Assembly (NCBI RefSeq): GCF_010499455.1
Contig: NZ_JAAGOH010000040.1
Location: 1 to 35,757 of the forward strand
Length of the DNA stretch: 35,757 nt
Direction: 5' to 3'
DNA from: Ideonella livida
GTDB lineage: Bacteria > Pseudomonadota > Gammaproteobacteria > Burkholderiales > Burkholderiaceae_C
The notes under the pieces are model-generated. The model saw nothing but the letters and a program-made list of their open reading frames with translations. It was not told the DNA's origin and did no database searches. Within the stretch, counting starts at the first letter, position 1; each line of letters starts with the position of its first letter. Both the position numbers and the translations under genes were made by a program. Of this stretch, positions 32,526-35,757 are shown in pieces.

Positions 32526-32543
32526 GGGCTCCCCAGTGAGCCC
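32526..32543 (+). terminator. 6-bp stem-loop after the cyclase gene
   Basis: GGGCTC (32526-32531) pairs with GAGCCC (32538-32543) around a 6-nt loop, 5 nt after the stop. No T-tract follows. It may be an attenuator or no more than a chance stem. Confidence 0.3.
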
Positions 32544-32602
32544 GCCATCGCACGAACGAACGACAAAGCCGGCCCGAACCGGCCCCTGTAGGAGACAAGA
32601 CG

Positions 32603-33568
32603 ATGACGATGAAGACGCTGTGGAAGGCCGCCGTGGCGACCTTGGCCCTGGGCTGCAGCCTGGCCGCACAAGCCTGGCCCGAGCGGCCGGTCCGGCTGGT
32701 GGTGCCCTACGCACCCGGCGGCGCGGCGGACGCGCTGGCCCGCGTGGTGGCCGCCGAGCTGGGCACCCGCCTGAAGCAGACCGTGTTCATCGAGAACAAG
32801 GTCGGGGCCGGCGGCACGCTGGGCGCGCAGGCGGTGGCGCAGGCCGGCGCCGAGGGGCACACCTTCCTCTATGACGCCACCGCGTTCACCGTAAACCCGT
32901 CGCTGTACGCCAAGCTGCCCTTTGACTACCGGCAGGACTTTGTGCCGGTGGGGCTGGTGGCCCGGGTGCCCACGCTGCTGGTGGTGCCGGCCAGCTCGCC
33001 CGTGCGGACCGTGGCGGACCTGGTGCAGCGCGCCAAGGCCCAGCCCGGCCGGCTGGCCTACGCCTCCGCCGGCAAAGGCGGCGCGGCGCACCTGAGCGCC
33101 GAGCTGTTCCAGCAGGGGTTGGGCATCGACCTGATCCACGTGCCCTACAAGGGCGGCGCGCCGGCGCTGACGGACCTGGCCGGCGGGCAGGTGGAGTTCA
33201 TGTTCAGCGCCATCACCGCCAGCGGCCCGCTGGTCAAGGCGGGCCGGCTGCGGGCCATTGCCACCGCCTTCGACCAGCGCATCGACAGCCTGCCCCAGGT
33301 GCCCACCGTGGCCGAGTCGGGCCTGCCCGGCTTCAGCGCCTTTGAGTGGAACGGCCTGTGGGCCCCGCGCGGCACCCCGGCGGAGGTGGTGCGCCGGCTG
33401 GAGGGCGAGCTGCGCGAGGTGCTCGCCTCACCCACGCTGCGCGCCAAGTTTGCCGAGATGGGCGCCGTGCCCGGCTCGGGCGACGCCCGCGCCTTCGGTG
33501 CGTTTGTCACCAGCGAAACCGCCAAGTGGGCCCGCGTCATCCAGACCGCCCGGCTGGAGCTGGACTGA
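32603..33568 (+). CDS. Bug/TctC-family binding protein 2
   Basis: Periplasmic solute-binding protein, 321 aa, with a Sec signal (LWKAAVATLALGCSLAAQA, about 5-23) before WPERPVRLVVPY. Family landmarks are PYAPGGAADALAR, ENKVGAGGTLGAQ, HVPYKGGAPALTDLAGG and LPQVPTVAESG. It differs clearly from the other two copies in the signal and ligand-loop residues, so it probably recognises another or related ligand. The start at 32603 is preceded by TAGGAGACAAGACG, with AGGAGA 7 nt before the ATG. The gap after it holds a 10-bp tandem repeat. Confidence 0.93.
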   Translation: MTMKTLWKAAVATLALGCSLAAQAWPERPVRLVVPYAPGGAADALARVVAAELGTRLKQTVFIENKVGAGGTLGAQAVAQAGAEGHTFLYDATAFTVNPSLYAKLPFDYRQDFVPVGLVARVPTLLVVPASSPVRTVADLVQRAKAQPGRLAYASAGKGGAAHLSAELFQQGLGIDLIHVPYKGGAPALTDLAGGQVEFMFSAITASGPLVKAGRLRAIATAFDQRIDSLPQVPTVAESGLPGFSAFEWNGLWAPRGTPAEVVRRLEGELREVLASPTLRAKFAEMGAVPGSGDARAFGAFVTSETAKWARVIQTARLELD

Positions 33569-33580
33569 GCCCCACACCAG

Positions 33581-33628
33581 GCCACGCCACGCCACACCAC
33601 GCCACACCACGCCACACCACGCCACACC
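33581..33628 (+). repeat. 10-bp tandem repeat, nearly five copies, between TctC 2 and TctC 3
   Basis: GCCACACCAC is repeated at 33591-33600, 33601-33610 and 33611-33620, with a final partial copy to 33628. The copy before it (33581-33590) reads GCCACGCCAC, one base different. It lies in non-coding DNA, 12 nt after the TctC 2 stop. Copy number may vary by slippage. It is not a CRISPR array, as there are no spacers. Confidence 0.85.
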
Positions 33629-33673
33629 GCCCCCACCCGCCCTGCCCCTGCCCCCCGTACCCGAGGAGTTCCC

Positions 33674-34639
33674 ATGCGCTTCATCCTGCGTTCCTTGCTG
33701 GCCGCTTCGGCCCTGGCCCTGAGCACCCTGGCCAGCGCCCAGACCTGGCCCGCCAAGCCCGTCAAGATCGTGGTGCCCTACCCGCCCGGCGGCGCGGTGG
33801 ACGTGGTCACCCGCAAGATGGCCGCCAAGCTGCAGGAGCAGACCGGCCAGACCTTCTACGTCGAGAACAAGGCCGGTGCCGCCGGCACCATCGGTCTGTC
33901 CAGTGTGGTCCAGGCCCCGGCCGACGGCTACACCCTGGCCGCCAACGACACCACCTGGGCCCTGCTGCCCCACATCTTCCGCAAGCTGCCCTTTGACCAC
34001 GACAGCGCGCTGGTGCCGGTGGGCGGCTTCGTCTTCGCCCCCATGGCCCTGGCCGTGAAGGCCGACAGCAAATACCGCACCCTGGCCGAGCTGGTGGCCG
34101 CCGCCAAGGCCCGCGCCAACGAGGTGAGCTACGGCACGGGCGGCGCCGGCTCGGCCCCGCACTTCGTGAGCGAGGCGCTGGGCATTGCCGCCGGCGCCAA
34201 CTTCATGCACGTGCCCTTCAAGGGCGCGGGCGAGGCCACCATGGCCCTGCTGTCGGGCACCATCGACTTCCAGATCGCCTCCACCCCCGGCATCCTGGGC
34301 CAGGTCAAGGGCGGCAAGGCGCGGCTGCTGGCCGTCAGCGGCACCAAGCGCCTGGGTGTGCTGCCCGATGTGCCCACCTTCCAGGAGGCTGGCGTCAAGT
34401 TCCCGGGCCTGGTCAACTTCACCGCGCTGTTCGCCCCCAAGGGCACGCCGGCGCCCGTGCTGGAGCGCCTGCACAAGGAGCTGGCCACCGCCATGGCCTC
34501 GCCCGACATGAAGGCCTACGCCGAAGGCATCGGCGCCGAGCCCGGCCACTGGGACGCCGCCACCCTGGCGCACGACCTGCACGAGCGCACCGCCTTCTGG
34601 GGCCGCATCGCCGCCAACACCGCCTTCGAGCGGCAGTGA
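33674..34639 (+). CDS. Bug/TctC-family binding protein 3
   Basis: Periplasmic solute-binding protein, 321 aa, with a Sec signal ending ALSTLASAQ (about residue 22) before TWPAKPVKIVVPY. Family landmarks are PYPPGGAVDVVTR, ENKAGAAGTIG, APADGYTLAAND, HVPFKGAGEATMALLSG and LPDVPTFQEAG. GAGGAG lies 8 nt before the ATG. It is the same length as copy 2, but the two are not recent duplicates by their residues. The lactonase-like gene starts 16 nt after its stop, so the two are likely co-transcribed. Confidence 0.93.
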   Translation: MRFILRSLLAASALALSTLASAQTWPAKPVKIVVPYPPGGAVDVVTRKMAAKLQEQTGQTFYVENKAGAAGTIGLSSVVQAPADGYTLAANDTTWALLPHIFRKLPFDHDSALVPVGGFVFAPMALAVKADSKYRTLAELVAAAKARANEVSYGTGGAGSAPHFVSEALGIAAGANFMHVPFKGAGEATMALLSGTIDFQIASTPGILGQVKGGKARLLAVSGTKRLGVLPDVPTFQEAGVKFPGLVNFTALFAPKGTPAPVLERLHKELATAMASPDMKAYAEGIGAEPGHWDAATLAHDLHERTAFWGRIAANTAFERQ

Positions 34640-34655
34640 CCCGGGGAGCGCCGCC

Positions 34656-35597
34656 ATGTTCTTGCTGAACGCCCCCCAGGTGCGCGACACCGAGGTCTTC
34701 ACCCGCCTGCCCGAGCGCTTTCGCCGCACCGGCGTGCGCTCGGACTGGGCCGATGCCAACCGGGGCGGCGCCCCCACCGACTCCTTCCTGGAAGGCCCGG
34801 TGTTCGACACCCAGGGCCATCTGTACGTCACCGACATCCCCTTCGGCCGCATTTTCCGCATCGACCCGCAGGGCGACTGGGAACTGGTGGCCGAATGGGA
34901 CGGCGAGCCCAACGGCGCCAAGTTCCTCAACGAGCGCGAGCTGCTGGTCACCGACTACCGCCACGGCCTGATGGCGGTGGACGTGGTGAACGGCACTGTG
35001 CGGCCCTACCTGGCGCGCCGCAACAGCGAGCGCTTCAAGGGCGTCAACGACCTGTGCTTTGACGCCCGGGGCAACCTCTACTTCACCGACCAGGGCCAGA
35101 CCGGCCTGCACGACCCCACCGGCCGGCTCTACCGCCTGCGGCCTGACGGCCAGCTCGACCTGCTGCTGGGCAACGTACCCAGCCCCAACGGCGTGGCCCT
35201 GTCGCCCGACGGGCGGGTGCTGTACCTGGGTGTGACGCGCGGCAACCAAGTCTGGCGCGTGCCGCTGCTGCCCGACGGCAGCGTGAGCAAGGTCAGCGCC
35301 TTCTTCACCTCCTACGGCCCCAGCGGCCCGGACGGCCTGGCGGTGGACGAGGCCGGGCGTGTGATCGTGGCCAACCCCGGCCTGGGCCTGGCCTGGGTGC
35401 TCAACCCCCGGGGCGAGCCCGAGGAGGTGCTGCGCAGCGCCGCCGGCAGCTCCTTCACCAACGTGGCCTTTGGCGGGCCCGAGCGGCGCACCCTGTACGC
35501 CACCGAGTCCGTCACCGGCAGCGTGCTGCGGGTGGACATGGCCCACGCCGGCCTGCCGGTGCACCGCGCCTCCACAGCCCTCACCGGCACGCGCTGA
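34656..35597 (+). CDS. SMP-30/gluconolactonase/LRE-family beta-propeller protein
   Basis: A 313-aa six-bladed beta-propeller of the SMP-30/gluconolactonase family, with no signal peptide, so cytoplasmic. Metal-site landmarks are FLEGPVFD (Glu about 46), GVNDLCFDARGNLYFTD (with Asn about 131 and Asp), PSPNGVALSPDGRVLY (Asn about 176) and SGPDGLAVDEAGRVIVAN (Asp about 228). These are the divalent-metal residues of lactonases. It may open a sugar or organic-acid lactone made by the cluster's enzymes. GGGAG lies 7 nt before the ATG. It fits a pathway that converts a lactone to a hydroxy acid, then to the dehydrogenase and aldolase. Confidence 0.9.
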   Translation: MFLLNAPQVRDTEVFTRLPERFRRTGVRSDWADANRGGAPTDSFLEGPVFDTQGHLYVTDIPFGRIFRIDPQGDWELVAEWDGEPNGAKFLNERELLVTDYRHGLMAVDVVNGTVRPYLARRNSERFKGVNDLCFDARGNLYFTDQGQTGLHDPTGRLYRLRPDGQLDLLLGNVPSPNGVALSPDGRVLYLGVTRGNQVWRVPLLPDGSVSKVSAFFTSYGPSGPDGLAVDEAGRVIVANPGLGLAWVLNPRGEPEEVLRSAAGSSFTNVAFGGPERRTLYATESVTGSVLRVDMAHAGLPVHRASTALTGTR

Positions 35598-35637
35598 CGC
35601 CCCCCACCGCCTTCCCGACCCAGATCCGGAGAGCCCC

Positions 35638-35757
35638 ATGGTCCACACCGCCCGCACCGCCCACCTGCCGCCACGCCGCCCGCCAGCGCTGGCTCTCCCA
35701 CGGCCCCACCCGCGGCCGGGCCCCGCGGCGCGGCGCGGGGCCGCGCTGGCGGTGGCC
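35638..35757 (+). CDS. Start of an unidentified gene (cut by window edge)
   Basis: An ATG at 35638 has GGAGA 6 nt before it, and the frame stays open for 40 codons to the window edge. The peptide is Pro/Arg/Ala-rich with no recognisable motif, ending ARRGAALAVA, which could be the beginning of a signal or membrane segment. The good ribosome site and position 40 nt after the lactonase-like gene support a real start. The composition is poor, so a different frame or a later start is possible. Confidence 0.4.
   Translation, partial: MVHTARTAHLPPRRPPALALPRPHPRPGPAARRGAALAVA

Noticed and set aside
33581-33628. CRISPR-like array
   Set aside because: The 10-bp units are directly adjacent with no spacers, and no cas gene is nearby.

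Overview
The window is about 35.8 kb of very GC-rich DNA with long ORFs, compact ATGA-overlapping operons and strong G/C bias at third codon positions. The gene content is a clade I nitrous oxide reductase cluster, CcoG, several Bug/TctC binding proteins, a Burkholderia-type porin and a branched-chain amino acid type ABC operon. Together these point to a betaproteobacterium of the order Burkholderiales, probably Comamonadaceae or the Rubrivivax-Leptothrix-Ideonella group. That placement is inference from gene content; no rRNA or other marker is present.

Region 1 (1-4965, + strand): the 3' end of an aldehyde dehydrogenase gene, a perfect 10-bp stem-loop, then a complete five-gene HAAT-family ABC importer (binding protein, two ATPases, two permeases). 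Four of the five genes overlap or nearly touch.

Region 2 (4966-12253, - strand): an accessory module holding a type I restriction-modification operon in the order hsdR, hsdM, a DUF1016/YhcG-like PD-(D/E)XK nuclease gene, hsdS. The last three genes are joined by 4-bp ATGA overlaps. It is bounded by a repeat- and hairpin-bearing non-coding stretch at 4966-5274 and by a palindrome-rich promoter region near 12188-12260. HsdS contains two 29-nt direct repeats 873 nt apart, in frame.

Region 3 (12324-25463): a denitrification (N2O reduction) cluster. On the - strand lie a divergent ApbE/NosX-like flavin transferase and a lipoprotein c-type cytochrome. On the + strand lie a DUF2946 protein, nosZ, nosR, nosD, nosF, nosY, nosL, a second NosL-like protein and ccoG. 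The proteins would cooperate as follows: NosZ reduces N2O; NosR and the cytochrome carry electrons; ApbE attaches FMN to NosR; NosD, NosF, NosY and NosL assemble the copper site; CcoG probably reduces copper. An FNR-like box lies in the divergent promoter region. An 11-nt element is shared by the cytochrome and ccoG upstream regions.

Region 4 (25523-35757): a 6-phosphogluconate-dehydrogenase-like NAD(P) oxidoreductase, a convergent overlapping LysR regulator, and a divergent catabolic cluster. The cluster encodes TctC binding protein 1, an RraA-like aldolase, a D-2-hydroxyacid dehydrogenase, a terminator, a porin, a cyclase-family hydrolase, TctC 2 and 3, an SMP-30/lactonase-like protein, and the start of one more gene. 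It looks like uptake and breakdown of an organic acid or lactone, substrate unknown. No tRNA, rRNA, CRISPR array, insertion sequence or prophage gene was seen.
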